Notes: a model not told the origin generated them from the letters alone. 64,000 nucleotides of DNA from Selaginella tamariscina (GCA_003024785.1 PUQB01000023.1:556979-620978), one strand, 5' to 3'. Shown: positions 45,872 to 58,196, counted from the stretch's first letter. Program-made: numbers and translations.

Positions 45872-46479
45872 TTGGGCAACGAGGAAGATACAGGTAACGT
45901 GTTGAGTGGGGCTTACTGGCATTACAACGCCAAAGGGCAATGGGCCACTCCAGTGCATCTCGAACTGGCCAAGGCCTTCGATCGGATTAGGAAGGCCGTA
46001 GCAATGTATAATGACTTAGATCTCTTTGGAGTGTCTGCAGAGCACGACCCCATAGTGACAGAGCTCACGGACAGCTACCAAACTGTTCAAAAGGAGGCCT
46101 GGGGTATTCAGAACAGCTTCTCCATGGAGTCTAACTATGGGAGATTGCGGAAGCCAGGAGGAAGCAAGCAGCAGAGGCGTGCCAACAGATAACTAACCGC
46201 TTGGATCAACTCCAGATCAAGTACAATAACCTCAAAAGCTCCACGATCAATTCGGACGGAACTATGAGCAAGCCACAGCAAAGGGAGCGGCGAGTTTTTG
46301 AGCTTGGCTCCAAACTCAAGCAATGTGAGGTAGAGCTCAAGAAGGTCCACCAAGAACTGGTAGTGGCTAAAGAAGAACTGCACTGGGCAACCAACCAGCT
46401 CAAAGCCACTCCTTCGCCCTCCTCGAAGAAACCCATGTCAGAAGCGCAATGGGCCATAGTTTTGTTCCTGATTGGTTGA
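45872..46479 (+). pseudogene. E1 gag-like coiled-coil protein
   Basis: The first frame (45872-46192) contains HLELAKAFDRIRKAVAMYND and EHDPIVTELTDSYQTVQKE. A one-base shift around 46120-46145 leads into the second frame, which carries EIAEARRKQAAEACQQITNR, LDQLQIKYNNLK and KLKQCEVELKKVHQELVVAK, strongly heptad-like and rich in Lys/Glu/Gln. E2 carries a homologous segment (YGKLVEAFDQLKEAIALYNN). No enzyme motifs are present. The coiled coil suggests particle assembly, an inference from its place after the primer site. Confidence 0.6.
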
Positions 46480-46783
46480 GGCCCCGCAGGACTCACCATA
46501 GACCACCATGGAATTAGAGGTACACACTCAACTACATGCTCAACTCCTCATTGTAAGGGAACAGGAGCTGCAATGCTCGCGAGAGCGGACTCACGAACTA
46601 GAGGTCCAACTCAAACAGATCCAGGAGCAATAGGTAGGGTCCAAGACGAGGCTACGGAGAGTGATCGCACTACGGGATGCGACCATCACCACTCTGAAGA
46701 CAACGCTAGCCCCAACAGAGAGCGAAATCACCATGTACCGGGAGCACTATGGGGTGAACATATGAGGGAATGGCTCGAGGACG

Positions 46784-47213
46784 TGCTAACAAATAAGTCT
46801 GGGCATCTGGTTGACGGTGGTTTGACCACTGTCAAACTTCCAACCAGCACAAACGAGCGACAAGATGGAGCACCAAGCAAGGAAGGTACCGCTGGTACAA
46901 ACTGATGGCGACAATTGTCAGGTGGTCCTTAACTAGGCGTAGATCCAATCATTCGGATCAACTACCCAAGGTACTCGGGACAACACGCATAAGGGAGGCA
47001 CATAAATGTGACAAGCAAGACTCTATCACATGGCAGCAGACCAGTGAGAGAGTGCCACTTGTACCTAGGGTCTAGCACTAGTCGACCCACTATATAAATA
47101 GGAAGCCTGGTAGTGGGTTGGGGTCCTTCTAGTCCACTTTTTGTCTTGTATCCTACTCCACCTTCCTGAGGTAGCTTGTGCTCAGGCAGGCAGTATATAT
47201 ATGTGTGTGGTGT

Positions 47214-47262
<49 letters not shown>

Positions 47263-47555
47263 GTTCCTTTTGTTCACCATCTCTCTAGTGATTTTCCTCT
47301 CGCTCCGCTCCTGGGCCAACAACGTACTCAGCTACCAAGCAGCAACATTGCTCTAGGAGAACTCTCCCACCCCTGTACATGGACCCTTGCATGTTTGGGT
47401 AGAGGCCATTCAACACCTTCTAGTATTCCCGAGGTAAGGCCGGCTTACCGACACGGACCCCTGGGATTAGACGCTATCCACAACGTCCTGGCGACCACCA
47501 AAACTCCATAACAAGCACCACATCTGGTACGCGGAGTCCTCGACGACCAATTACA
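46784..47555 (+). repeat. 3' LTR of E1
   Basis: Starts TGCTAACAAATAAGTCTGGG and ends TTACA. It contains a long (TA)n expansion at 47216-47256 absent from the other copies. The TATA box CTATATAAAT lies near 47090. Confidence 0.9.
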
Positions 47556-47913
47556 GTCTATATAGATGTTAGGCACCACTATGTACAAACTAAAGACCCT
47601 TACAAAACCACCTGACCTCCCTCGAGCTATCTCTAGTCTCCACACACTGCTCTCCAAAAAGGCTTCCAATCTTAGTGTGCCCTTAATTCTTTTAGATCTA
47701 GGTATAGCTCCTTAGGAATATTCTAGCTTATACCTTTCTGGGGAATATTCTTTGATTTGTTATATGGGTCATAACAATAGATCCTTCCAAAATTGAACAC
47801 ATGAAAAAAGAGTCATTGTATGAAGGACTTATGACATTATGGAGCCAATGCTATTGTGGCATATGGATTGTAAGCTGTCTTAAGTTACTCATATGTTTTT
47901 TTTTGTAGTTTAT
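47556..47913. other. flank before DDE relic
   Basis: Contains no clear gene. The part up to about 47700 is E-element-like in composition. Confidence 0.4.
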
Positions 47914-48475
47914 GATAAGTTAAAAGACTACAAGATGTGAGTCCATGGATTTATTGATGGTGGTACTCATTACGTTCTTTGGTGTGTGGTATCTTAGAAC
48001 AAACATGCTGCAACTATATTCAATGTCTATGCTGAAGTAGTTCGACAATTTGGACAACCAAAGAGAATCCACTTTGATTTTGCATGCAAGCACTCTCTCG
48101 TTGAGCTAGATATGCAACTCACATGTCCAAGTCATCAACAATGCTTCCTAATAGGTAAATCAGCTTGAAACTAGGTAAGTCATTTGTTTTAAACATTTTT
48201 GAAAGCTTGTTTTATTTATTTTTTTTACTACAAAGAATAGAATGGTTTTGGTGGGGTTTATTTGAGAAGGTTTTCTGGTACTACAAGTACCTAGTCAACC
48301 TCATGGAGGACATTGGACTACTGGATATTTCAAATCCTTGACACAAGGAGTCGCTATGCCTTTCCTGGATGCTTGAGATCCAAAGTGACATTGACGAGTA
48401 TATTAGTGCATAGAACTATCATGTAGTGCAGGCTACACATGATCATACGTCTCATGTTCTTGTGAAAGAATTCCA
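47914..48475 (+). pseudogene. decayed DDE integrase-like gene (eukaryotic rve-type family)
   Basis: Reading frames show DKLKDYK then VHGFIDGGTHYVLW, AATIFNVYAEVVRQFGQPKR, IHFDFACKHSLVE and, after a likely intron starting at 48177 (GTAAGTC), IEWFWWGLFEKVFWYYKYLV and LMEDIGLLD, followed by YHVVQATHDHTSHVLVKEF. This matches the layout of the integrase-core family common in animal, fungal and algal genomes: HGxIDGxSR, then GxPxRxRxD, then IERxWxxV, LEDxGLLD and HPLxTExNxTP. The stops are TAG and TGA, consistent with C-to-T decay. The usual substrate is transposon ends. The sequence upstream of 47914 was not recognised. The tail may run to about 48650 (IEDEHNDNEPG). Confidence 0.65.
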
Positions 48476-50005
48476 AGGAGTAACCATTTTTTATTTTTTT
48501 TCCTATAAATGTTTAACACTTCCTCATTACAGTGTCATTCCTCCTTTAACGTCTAAGGAGATTATGGTCATTGAGGATGAACATAATGATAATGAACCAG
48601 GTGCTTTCAATGTCATTCAATGTAACAAATTGCTATCCTAACAAGAGTCCCTAGATGCTGCATATAAAGTTAACAAAACAAGTCTAAAAGAGGATGTGTT
48701 GTTTTTATTACATCTTGATCTGACTTTGGAATGTGCATCTGCATTCCAATAGAACTTACCACTACAGGATCATGTCTCTCAAGTACTTGAAGGTGAAGAT
48801 GATCACCAGAAAAATATTGTTAACATGATAGTGTGGTTCTTATGAATACATGCTCTATTTCTTTATATGGAAAGAGCTTTCATTTTATCTCTAACTTTAT
48901 TTATATTTCTAAGCGGCTATTGTGTTGTTTACAAACAGTATCCCATGCATGATCTTGTATAGACTCACAACACCAAGTTATTAGCTAAAAAGCCATTGTT
49001 GACATATATCTCATGCCACAACCTTTAGTTGTTCAACATATTTTTCTGGAAGCTTTACGAACAGTATCTTGTATAGGCTCACAACACCAAGTTACTAGCT
49101 ATAAAAGTGAGCCTCTGAAGCTTTACGAATAGTATCCCATGCACGATCTTGTATAGACTCACAACACCAAGTTACTAGGCTATAAAGTGAGCCTTTGAAG
49201 CTTTACAAACAGTCATTGCTCCAGTCCAATTCAATGTTACCACCAAATTTTTCACGCTACTCTGTAGCTCCTTTGGCAATGAAGATGACGTTGAATCTTC
49301 TCAAGCACTTGCTGCATTCCATGGTGCACACTTTGCTTTAATTGTGCTCAACTTGAGGAGGACGGAGATGTAGTATTGGAAGAGTCTCGTTTATGTGAAG
49401 ATACTTGGCTATTACAGGTCTAGGAGCATTCCTGCTAAACAAGATAGGGTGGTAAAAGCTTTAGGATGCTTCAAGGTTGCCATGGAGTATGTTTATACGA
49501 GGATGAAGTTTGAAATCCAAGATGTTTGATTTCATTGGCTAGATCAATCCTGACTCTTGGAAATATGGTTTGAACTTGCAAGTTTTAGGGTTCATGGATC
49601 CTTTGCACAAACAGATAGGAAATGGCATCTACAGAAACAATGGTGATGAGAATGGCATCTCTCAGCAACGATTCATTGTTTATGTGCAGCAAATGTCTTC
49701 TCTGCAAGTGCAATTTATTTCTTTACAGGTGAATTCTCAGTTGAGCTTCAGTAGAAGAACCCTAGAGGACGATCCATGAAGGTGTGCAACTTGAAGGATC
49801 TCCACAACATCCAAAGTTAACTATGCAATGGACTTACCAACTCTAATATAGTTGGCCAAGGGTCTCTATTATCAAGCAAAAACTTCAAACAACTAAGGTA
49901 TTAGATTAAACCACCTGTCACTTACATAGTATTTCATATTGTATATAAGTGCAGTAAACAAAGCCCTACAAAGAGTCTTAAGAGAATGTCTTCTCTACTA
50001 TTTCT
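48476..50005. other. flank after DDE relic, no intact gene
   Basis: Short frames only. A tandem repeat at 48930-49215 is listed separately. Confidence 0.4.
48930..49215. repeat. imperfect tandem repeat of about 65-100 bp, three copies
   Basis: Units contain AACAGTATCCCATGCATGAT, CTTGTATAGACTCACAACAC and CAAGTTACTAGC, followed in two copies by AAAGTGAGCCTCTGAAGCTT. Confidence 0.85.
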
Positions 50006-52163
50006 TGTACTTTTGGTCGTTGGGGACTCCGCAGGCCAGATGTGGGGTGACTTACAAAGCCTTAGTGGTTACCAGGACACTGTTACCAGCGTCTAGTCCT
50101 GGGGGTCCGTGTCGGCTAGCCAGCCTTTGCCTCAGGAGCATTGAAAGGTGTTGTGATGGCCTCTACCTGGATGCCACGAGGGCCCGTGTATAGGTGTATA
50201 GGAGTTTCACTATGTGCAGCAGGGGTGTTACTTCCCCCCTCGGATGGTATCCCATTGGCTAAGAGCGGAAGCAAGAGGAGAGTAATCAGGAGAGATTGGG
50301 GAACATAAGGAATCTAGAGATATACATATATTGCCTAACTGGATACAGTGCGGCCCTAGAGAAGGTGGTGCAAGATACAAAGAAGAATACTCATTAAAAG
50401 GACCCTGACCCACTACCAGCCTTCCTGCTTATATAGTGGGTTGGCCAGTGCTAGACCCTAGTTCCAGGTGGCAGTCTGTCACTGGTCTGTCGTCATGTGA
50501 CAACGTCTTGCCTATAGCATTTAAGCACCTCCCTCACGTGTGCTGTCTAGTGTACCTTGGTAGTTGATTTGGATGATTGGATCTATGCCTGAGTTAAGCG
50601 CTGCTTAATAGCTGTTGTTTTTGGTTAGTACCTGTTGTACCTTCCCTACTTGACCACTCTGTCCTGTCGCTCGTTTGTGCTGGCTGGTGGTCTGACGATG
50701 ATCAACCCACCATTAACTAGATGCCCGGACTTATTTGTTGGCACGTTCTCGGGCCATGTGCTCCATGATCCTAGGTCATGCTAGAGTGGTTGTGGTAGGT
50801 GGCGGCTTCGCTCTCTGCTGTGGCTAGCTTCAGCTTTAGAGCGGCTATTGTCACATTTTGCAGCTCGATAACCGTCTATAACCCGGCCTCCTACTGTTCT
50901 TAAACTTGTTTTACTTGAGCCTCCAGCTCCCGAATTGCTTGCGTGAGAGCCGCAGCTCTTGTTCCCTTACTGCAAGTAGTTGGGTGTGCTCCACTAACTT
51001 TGTGATATTGGTTTGGGGTGGGTCCTGACTTTCAGGTGAGCTATGCTCCCTCCCTACGCTTGGTTGTGATGTGGCGCTTGCCTCCGACCCACTAGGTGGG
51101 GGTCTCTCTTGGTTGGCCACAAGTGTGGTTTTGGTTATTGTGCGTGTTGAAGCAGTGTTAAAGATGATGTTGCACTTCTTCATGGACCTGTTGGAGATGC
51201 TCAACACGATCATCGGTAGCGATGCAGCTCCTCCCTGATCGCCGCCAACTTTGCTCGGGCTTCTTCAAACTCCCTACTTCTTTAGTCATGAGTTCATGAG
51301 TTTGCTGTTCTTTTTTTGTTTAGGATCTGGCTGCGGGCATGCTTGTGGTGGTCCAGAAGCCTTTGGAGGGTATCGTACTTACCTTGTAACCTACCAAATC
51401 CATTGCCAACTTGCTCCAGAGTTCCCCGGCATCCTTCCTCCTTTTTCTTCTATCACAATCAGTAAGGCTCCTTGGAGGAGTAGTTCCTTAGATTCTCTGT
51501 TGTGCTCATGTGTGGCCTGCTATCATTTTGTAAAAGTAGCTATTATGTCATTGTGTTCCTTTGTCATGGCTGGGAGGTCGAGGTTGTTGTACAACGCTAT
51601 TGCTTCCTTTAGTTGGTCGAAGGCCTCTACGAGCTTGCCATAAGCCGATGAGGCTCACTGATTGTCAGCATGGAAATGTTGGTAGGTGTCCTTCGATTCT
51701 TCCTCAGAATCACCCTTTGTACTCTCCTGGTTTGGTTCGGTGGATTGTCCGGGTATCTTTGCCAAAAATTCCCTTGGTAACGGGGGTCCCACTGCCATGG
51801 GGACTGCTTGTATAGGTTCTGTCGTTTGGTGCCTGGGTGGCTCCTAGTAAGGGGAAGGGTCGTCTCTCGCCTACTTCTTTAATGACTCCGAGGGTTCTAG
51901 CTGTTTCTTTGGTTTTGCCCTATTGACCTCTGCTTGCTCTTTCTCCCTTGTATGGAGCTATGCTGGTATTATTAGTTGTTTTGGGCAATCAAGCCGATGG
52001 TCATGATACCCCAATATGGCCGGTTGTGGACAGTCTCCTCTTGGACCCGGTCCAAATTTTGTAGATTTCATGGTTTAGTGCCGGAACTAAGTACTGCTTA
52101 AGGCAGTCTATCCAGTTCATCGCAACTCCTTCCCAAGCCTTATAGATTCTGTTTGCCAACAAC
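50006..52163 (-). mobile_element. family E element, copy E2, reversed and truncated
   Basis: LTR 50006-50743 in reverse, starting TGTACTTTTGGTC and ending TTGTTGGCA on the plus strand, followed by 1.4 kb of internal sequence. The internal part matches E1 gag-like sequence and extends further towards the 5' side of the element, including GYHDHRLDCPK near 51960-52010, possibly part of a zinc knuckle. The family D left LTR cuts it off at 52164. Confidence 0.85.
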
Positions 52164-52686
52164 TGTTACATGGCACAAAACTTTTCTGTGTGTAGAAATT
52201 ACTGTTCACAGCGCAAGAAAAGCTTTGCCAGTTAAAGGATATGGGATTTCGACCTAGAATAGCTCTATATATGTACCTCTCTTGTCTCTAAGGTCAAGGA
52301 TAGGATTTTGCTTTGGCCATTGCCATGTATAAGCATTCACAATATACCATAAACATGCACTTGCATTACTATATGAATACAAAGAGATAGCAAGTGTGGA
52401 GACTTACTTCTCTCCCAAAGATACTGCATTGCTCTCCATAGCCTTCATAGCCTTCATAGTCTCTCCCCCTTCTTGCCCTCACTTGCCCTCACTTGCCCTA
52501 ATCAAATCCTGTCCTCCTCTAACCATCATAACTGTCTGCTTCTTGCAATCATAGGATCCTTCCTACCCTGTAGGATTTTTCCTGTACACATATATTTCCT
52601 ATTACTACTTTGCTACAAGTTATTTCTTTACCGTAGGAAAGTCCTATATATGTAGTTCCTACATGCTATATTTTTTGCCTTTAACT
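52164..52686 (-). repeat. 3' LTR of element D
   Basis: 523 bp. The coding-strand start is AGTTAAAGG where the other LTR has TGTTAAAGG, a terminal base change. It is preceded on the coding strand by AAGGTGGGGAATAG, a plausible polypurine tract (52687-52700). Confidence 0.92.
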
Positions 52687-52759
52687 CTATTCCCCACCTT
52701 GAATCCTTGCAGTGTCCTCACTGCACCTGTCCTGTACCCTCATTCTCCTGCGGCTCCTC

Positions 52760-54375
52760 AAGATACTCTGTCTCATATTCCTCCTTGTACCTCATAAACT
52801 CCGTCTTTATCTTCTCCATTTCCTACGCCATGGATGCCACCTGCAGTTGGAGACCCTGGTTCTCCACATGTAGTCACTAGAGTTCCCTCCCCCAGCACTG
52901 TCAAGAGTGCTCCTCCCTGTTGGAGTTCTTCTTGCGTCCTGATTATCTTTTGCGCCATCAACATAGGCTCTAAAACACTCACATGCTTGCTCTCAAGAAC
53001 TGTAGGACTAGGAGTCCTTGCCTTTACTGATCGCACCCCAATTCTGCTAACTGTAGCCTGCATGGTGTTAATCTTTGGCATTATTACTGCCTCCACTGCT
53101 TCTGCAATCAACCTCCTAATCTCTGCTCTATCCTTCACTGTGTACCCCATACTCACAAACTAGTTGTACAACGTTGAAGCCAACTGTGGTACATCCTGCG
53201 ATGTTGAACTCACCTTTGCCGATTTGTCTAGTATCTCCTGCTGCATACGAGACAAAACCTGCGTCAGCTGTACCTCAACCTCCATTCATTTGAGTCATTG
53301 GTACTTGTTCATGTGGCTTCTCCAGCTCCATCTGTACCACTTCCTCCAAAGTCTTCTGCTTCAGATGCTGCCCCGCCTTTTGCGGCTCTCTGGTTTTTAG
53401 TGGCTTCACCATTAAAACTTGTTCAGAATGCTCTTCCTCCTCCTCTTCTCCTGTTCCTGTCGAATCCTCATCATCTAGATGGATACTCTTTGCTACGTGC
53501 TTCATCTTTCCCTTCCTCACGGACTTCCGCATAGGCATCACTCGCAATGTCTTTTGTTTCTTCGCCGGTGGTGTCTTCATCACCTTGCTGGTACTCTCCT
53601 GATGCTTCCCACTAGCTACTTCCTATACCTTCTTTCCTACCAGCCTATCCTGAGGTGTGAGCACCTTCTGCAACTTACTAGCATACTCTGCTCCTCAACT
53701 TCCTCTCCACACTCCATCACATGATTCACAAGTGACTGTATCCACGCCAATGCAATCATTGGAGACTCCTTCTGTTGTATCTCCTTCTCCTGAGTAGTAA
53801 AAACATACTCCCCCAGTTTCTTGAGGAGATAACGTGCAACTCCTGCGCACTTCCTCGTCTTAAGCGCGTCATATAGCGACATGACTGTCTTCAAAGCTGT
53901 AGTTGAAGAGAGTCTGAACTCAAAGGAGTTCACCAAAAAAATGACCACGAGCTCCACCTTCTCCTCGAGATCCATCACACGCAAGCCAAGCTTGCTATTG
54001 TATTGCCTCCCCTCTTAAGATAGAGATCTAAATTCTTTTTATTTACCTCCAACTCTCCTTCCTCCAATGGTAGCCGAAATATCTCCACAATAGCCTTCTC
54101 ATTGATCAACATCCTTCTCCTTCAGCATATGTGAAAATTTCTTCAACCATCTTTTCCGCCATCATAATGAAATGATAACACTGTAGTGCATTAGGATTTA
54201 CCTGCGCTAGAAGATGAGCATACTTCTCAAGACCCAATCCCTGAGAGCTTTCTCTAGCTCTGGCTAATCTCCCAGCCCGTCAACATGACTGTAAAATGGC
54301 CACATGCCAAATTCTCAGCGCCTTATGTAGAGATCGGCAATTTTTCACCACAAGCGTGTTCTTTCCTCCTGCCAT
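52760..54375 (-). pseudogene. element D additional ORF downstream of pol
   Basis: Sense-strand frames follow integrase: MAGGKNTLVVKNCRSLHKAL at the start (54375), then 53637-53984 with LEEKVELVVIFLVNSFEFRL and KTVMSLYDALKTRKC, 53275-53583 with basic KKQKTLRV, an acidic run TGTGEEEEEEH and LEEVVQMELEKP, and 52773-53156 with KDRAEIRRLIAEAVEAVIMP. Together they look like one protein of about 500 residues, broken by shifts. Tat/Athila elements often carry such an additional or env-position ORF. No signal peptide or membrane anchor is evident here, and the mixed basic/acidic composition suggests an intracellular protein. Function unknown. Confidence 0.6.
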
Positions 54376-54529
54376 ATCCGCAAAGAAAGAAGCTACAAAC
54401 CCTAGATCTAGGTTTGGCGCTGATTTCCAAGTGTATTGGAATATTCGTATAGAATATATCTCAACGTCTATAAATGACACTTCATATTCTCAATTTATTT
54501 ATGTTTACCCTTTCCTGCATTCCGTCACC

Positions 54530-55566
54530 TGTTAGGGTTTCAACATTTACCACACCTTCCTCACTTATCTCCTTGACTTTAAATGGACCTAACCATTTCA
54601 TTTTTAATTTATCCTGTGGTTTATCAACACTTCCTCTATACCACAAGACCAAATCTCCTTCTCTTATATCATGTTTCTTTTCCTATTATACCAGGCTCTC
54701 CTTCTTTTCTGAATTGCCTGTACAGTCCATAAAGCATGTAATCTTATCTCATCCAGTTTTTCTAATTCCTGTAGCCTACGTTGTAAGGATTCTTGCTCAC
54801 CTAAATTATGCTTTACAGCAATCCTTAAAGATGGCACAATATTTGAGTTATTGCCTCAAGTCCATATGCTAACTTAAAAGGCGTCATTCCTGTTACAACC
54901 TTATAGGCTGTCCTGTAAGCCCACAAGACTTCAGGAAGTCTTTCATCCCAGTCTTTTCCATTTTCCTGAATCACTTTCCTTAAAACATTCTTAAGGACTT
55001 TATTTGTAGATTCAGCTTGACCATTCCCTTGAGGATAATAAGGTGTAGATTTCTTATGTTTTATGACAAATTCTTCCATAAGTGTTTGAATTGTTTCATT
55101 AATAAAGTGTTTTCCTCTATCACTTATGATTTCCTTAGGAATTCCATAACGCACTATAATCATATTATATATAGCACGGCTGTATTATAAGCATCAGCTT
55201 TCCTCATAGGTTCTGCTTCTACCCACTTAGTCATATAATCCGTAAGTACCAGAATATATTGATTCCTTTTTGTACTCGCAGGATTTATAGGTCCTATAAA
55301 ATCCATTCCCCACCTTTGAAAAGGTTCTAGTGGTAGGATAGGATTTAAGGATATACCTGTTTCTTAGGTGGTATATGTGCTCTTTGACACTTATCACATT
55401 TCCTACAGAAATCTCCTACATCCTTCCATAATGTAGGCCACCATAACCCAGCCTGTAATATTTTCCTTGCAGTTATTTCCTCTGCAAAATGCCCTCCTGC
55501 TAGACCCGCATGGGCCTCTTTCAGGATATCCATAACCTCAAAAGGTTCCACCCAACGTCTTAACAC
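54530..55566 (-). pseudogene. element D integrase
   Basis: Zinc region in 55345-55566 (AHAGLAGGHFAEEITARKIL, CRKCDKCQR). The first catalytic Asp lies near 55290-55310 in another frame. The second and the Glu are in 54825-55163 (EIISDRGKHFINE, STPYYPQGNGQAESTNKV). The C-terminal part (RLQELEKLDEIRLHALW) is readable to about 54530. At least two frame breaks. No chromodomain is seen, as expected for the Tat/Athila group. Confidence 0.88.
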
Positions 55567-55649
55567 TCCATCCTGACCGTCTTATATAACTTTCCTCCCA
55601 CCAAAGAATAACGTCGTGTCCTCACGACAAATAACTTTTTCTGATCATT

Positions 55650-57090
55650 AGTCTCATAGGATGGTGGAACTAGTCCAGTAATACCACTTTGTGAAATAAA
55701 TGTGCATCAGGAAAGTCATCCATATACTGGATTGGAACTTCTCCTGTTTAATGCGGCTTAAATGGTCAGCCTGTTCATGCTGTCTACCGGGTTTATGTAT
55801 GATTTGAAAATCATACTCCTGTAACAGGAGAAACCATCTAGCTAAACGTCCTGTTAGGACTGGCTTTTTTAAAAGATGTAACAAAGCCTTATGATCTACA
55901 AAGATTTTGACTTTATTAGCTAATAAATAATGTGTCTGAATTTATGAATTGCATATACCATTCCTAAAGCTTCTTTTTCTGTGGTAGTATAGTTTACCTC
56001 TGCCGGTGTTAACCTGCGACTTGCATAGTAGATAGGACGGTCCTTTCCATCTTCCTGCGTCTGTAAGGATAGCTCCTATTGCAATGTCTGAGGCATCAAC
56101 CTGCACATGAAATTCCCTGTCCCATTTAGGATTCACTAATATAGGTGCTGTTACTAAAGATTTCCTTAATGTATCAAAAGCTTCCTGACATGCAGAGTCC
56201 AATCATAGGATTTTCCTGCCTTTAAAAGGTCAGTTAAAGGTCTGGCTATTTGGGCATAATCCTCCTATGATAGCCAATCTTTCCTAAAAACCGCCTTAAT
56301 TCTTTTAGATCCTGCGGTGTTGTAAGGTAAGTATAACTTTAACCTTATCCTGATCCCAGGATTCCTTCCTTACACACTACATGTCCTAAGAGAACTCCTG
56401 ATTTTACAAAAAAATTACATTTCTCAGGATTTAAAGCAACTGATTTTGCTTACATTTCTGAAAACACCTTTCTAAAATAAAGATGATTCTCTTTATCACT
56501 ATATACACTAAAATCATCCATAAAAACTTTCATAAAATCCAATAAATATTCCCTAAAGGTATCAGTTATGATCCTTTGGAAAGTAAAAGGTGCATTACAT
56601 AAGCCAAATGGCATAACTTTATATGCATATGCACCCCATGGACTTATAAAAGCTGTTTTATGTTGGTCCTCCGGAGCTACTAGAATCTGATTATATCCTG
56701 AGAATCCATCCATAAAGGAATACATCTCATGTCCGGCCACACTATCCAACATTTCTTCTGTAAATGGGATAGGAAAAACATCCTTCTTTGTGGCATCATT
56801 TAACTTCTTATAGTTTACACATACTCTCAACTTTCCATTCTTTTTAGGAACAATCACAAGTGGTGATAACCATTGTGCCCTGTATAGGATAAATAAAACC
56901 TACACTTAACAGCTTATCTATCTCCTCCTTCACAAGCTGTGCATAATTAGGATTCATCCTATATGCTCTCTGTTTCACAGGCTCACTTCCTGGTAATAAT
57001 TGTATAGTGTGTGTACACAATTCAGGAGGTATGCCTTTAAGATCTTTATAGGACCAGGCAAAAACATCCTGATATTTTTGAAGCAATTCA
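55650..57090 (-). pseudogene. element D reverse transcriptase and RNase H
   Basis: The start is in 56844-57086 (SYKDLKGIPPELCTHTI, AYRMNPNYAQLVKEEIDKLL). The palm is in 56450-56857 (PKKNGKLRVCVNYKKLND, FISPWGAYAYKVMPFGLCNA and the catalytic FMDDFSVYSD). RNase H is in 55942-56202 (FHVQVDASDIAIGAIL) and 55654-55884 (YDFQIIHKPGRQHEQADHLS). Shifts near 56850, 56300 and 55930 separate the pieces. Confidence 0.9.
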
Positions 57091-57407
57091 ATCCTTTTTC
57101 CGGAATTCTTTATCTAATTCCTGAGCAATGAATAGGTTTTTAGGTTCATTTTCTGTACCTATATTCACTTGCTGCAAAGGATCTGTAGTATACACATATG
57201 TATACTCTGCAGGTTGTTCCTGTAAATCAATCTCATATGGGATTGCCTTATAGAACTTTTCCTGCAATCCGGGCCTATCTTCTTCCTTCTGCTGAACTTT
57301 TCTTTCCTTTCAGCACTACGTTTAAGTCTATATCTGTCAGGACTTTTAAGTCAGGATATGCTTTCAGGATTTCTACTTCTTCCTGATCGTCTAAGCCATT
57401 AAACCAG

Positions 57408-58057
57408 TCATATCCTTCTAAAATAAGGGTCTTTTTCCTTTTTAACATACCTTTTTGTATGATTGTATATCACCGGTTTTCCTTCTCCTTCTCCCAGCGT
57501 CATCTTTCCTGTTCCCCAATCCTGTATAACTTTAGCAGTTTTCAGCCAAGGCCTACCTAATAACATAGTATATACAGTATCTTTTCCTTCCATTTGGAGG
57601 ACAATAAGGGACACTTATATTTAAGACCCTTTATAGATATAGTCACTCCTCTCACTATACCTGTAGGCTTGACACTTCTCTGGTCTGCCATTTTTAAATT
57701 AAAAGGAGCAGGCTCAATGGGTCCTAAACCCATTTTCTTACAAGCATGTTCCTCAATAAAATTAACTCCTGAGCCTCCATCTATAAGGACTTCTTTTATC
57801 TTGTTTTTACCAATATATACAGTAATGCTGGGCACATACCCATCATAATCACCTTCTTTTTCATAATGTTTTTCTACTCGGTGAATTTCATTTCCTGTAT
57901 ATGCAGGTAAGGATTTTGGAACAATGTTCAACATTTCCAAGATTTGATTTTTAATATATGGGGCAATATGTATTAATTGTCCCAACGTGATTGTAATTTC
58001 TTGGCTCAATGCACTTTGAGCCATTGATTCTGCCACGTCATCCTGAATCCGTTTCAC
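57408..58057 (-). pseudogene. element D protease region
   Basis: The aspartic protease would cleave the gag-pol polyprotein. VLIDGGSGVNFIEEHACKKM holds the active-site Asp, with DGG where DTG or DSG is usual and DPGSS is common in this group. The flap side reads MADQRSVKPTGIVRGVTISI. The tail in another frame (57408-57614) reads YTMLLGRPWLKTAKVIQDWG, the typical ILGRPWL-type strand. One frameshift near 57600 separates them. Confidence 0.8.
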
Positions 58058-58196
58058 AGGAATGCTCTGTTTTCTAGGGTTACTCTGTTTTACAGGAATA
58101 TTCTTTTTCTCTTGAATATTCTTCCCTAAAATAGAATCAGTTATTTTTAGATCTTTAGGTATATCCGTCGGTTGTGTATCATCATCCGAGATATAC

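Larger units (their letters stand above)
44573..47555 (+). mobile_element. family E gag-only LTR element, copy E1
   Basis: Two direct LTRs of 0.70-0.77 kb (44573-45270 and 46784-47555) flank only 1.5 kb. A primer site follows the first LTR. The internal region encodes a gag-like coiled-coil protein but no protease, reverse transcriptase or integrase. It therefore fits the class of non-autonomous terminal-repeat elements with gag only (TR-GAG type). No target duplication could be seen; the first LTR lacks some 20 bp at its start. Confidence 0.85.

Noticed and set aside
47141..47356. Open frame over the TA expansion in the E1 3' LTR
   Set aside because: The sequence is LTR plus microsatellite (Tyr-Ile runs); other E LTRs lack the frame.
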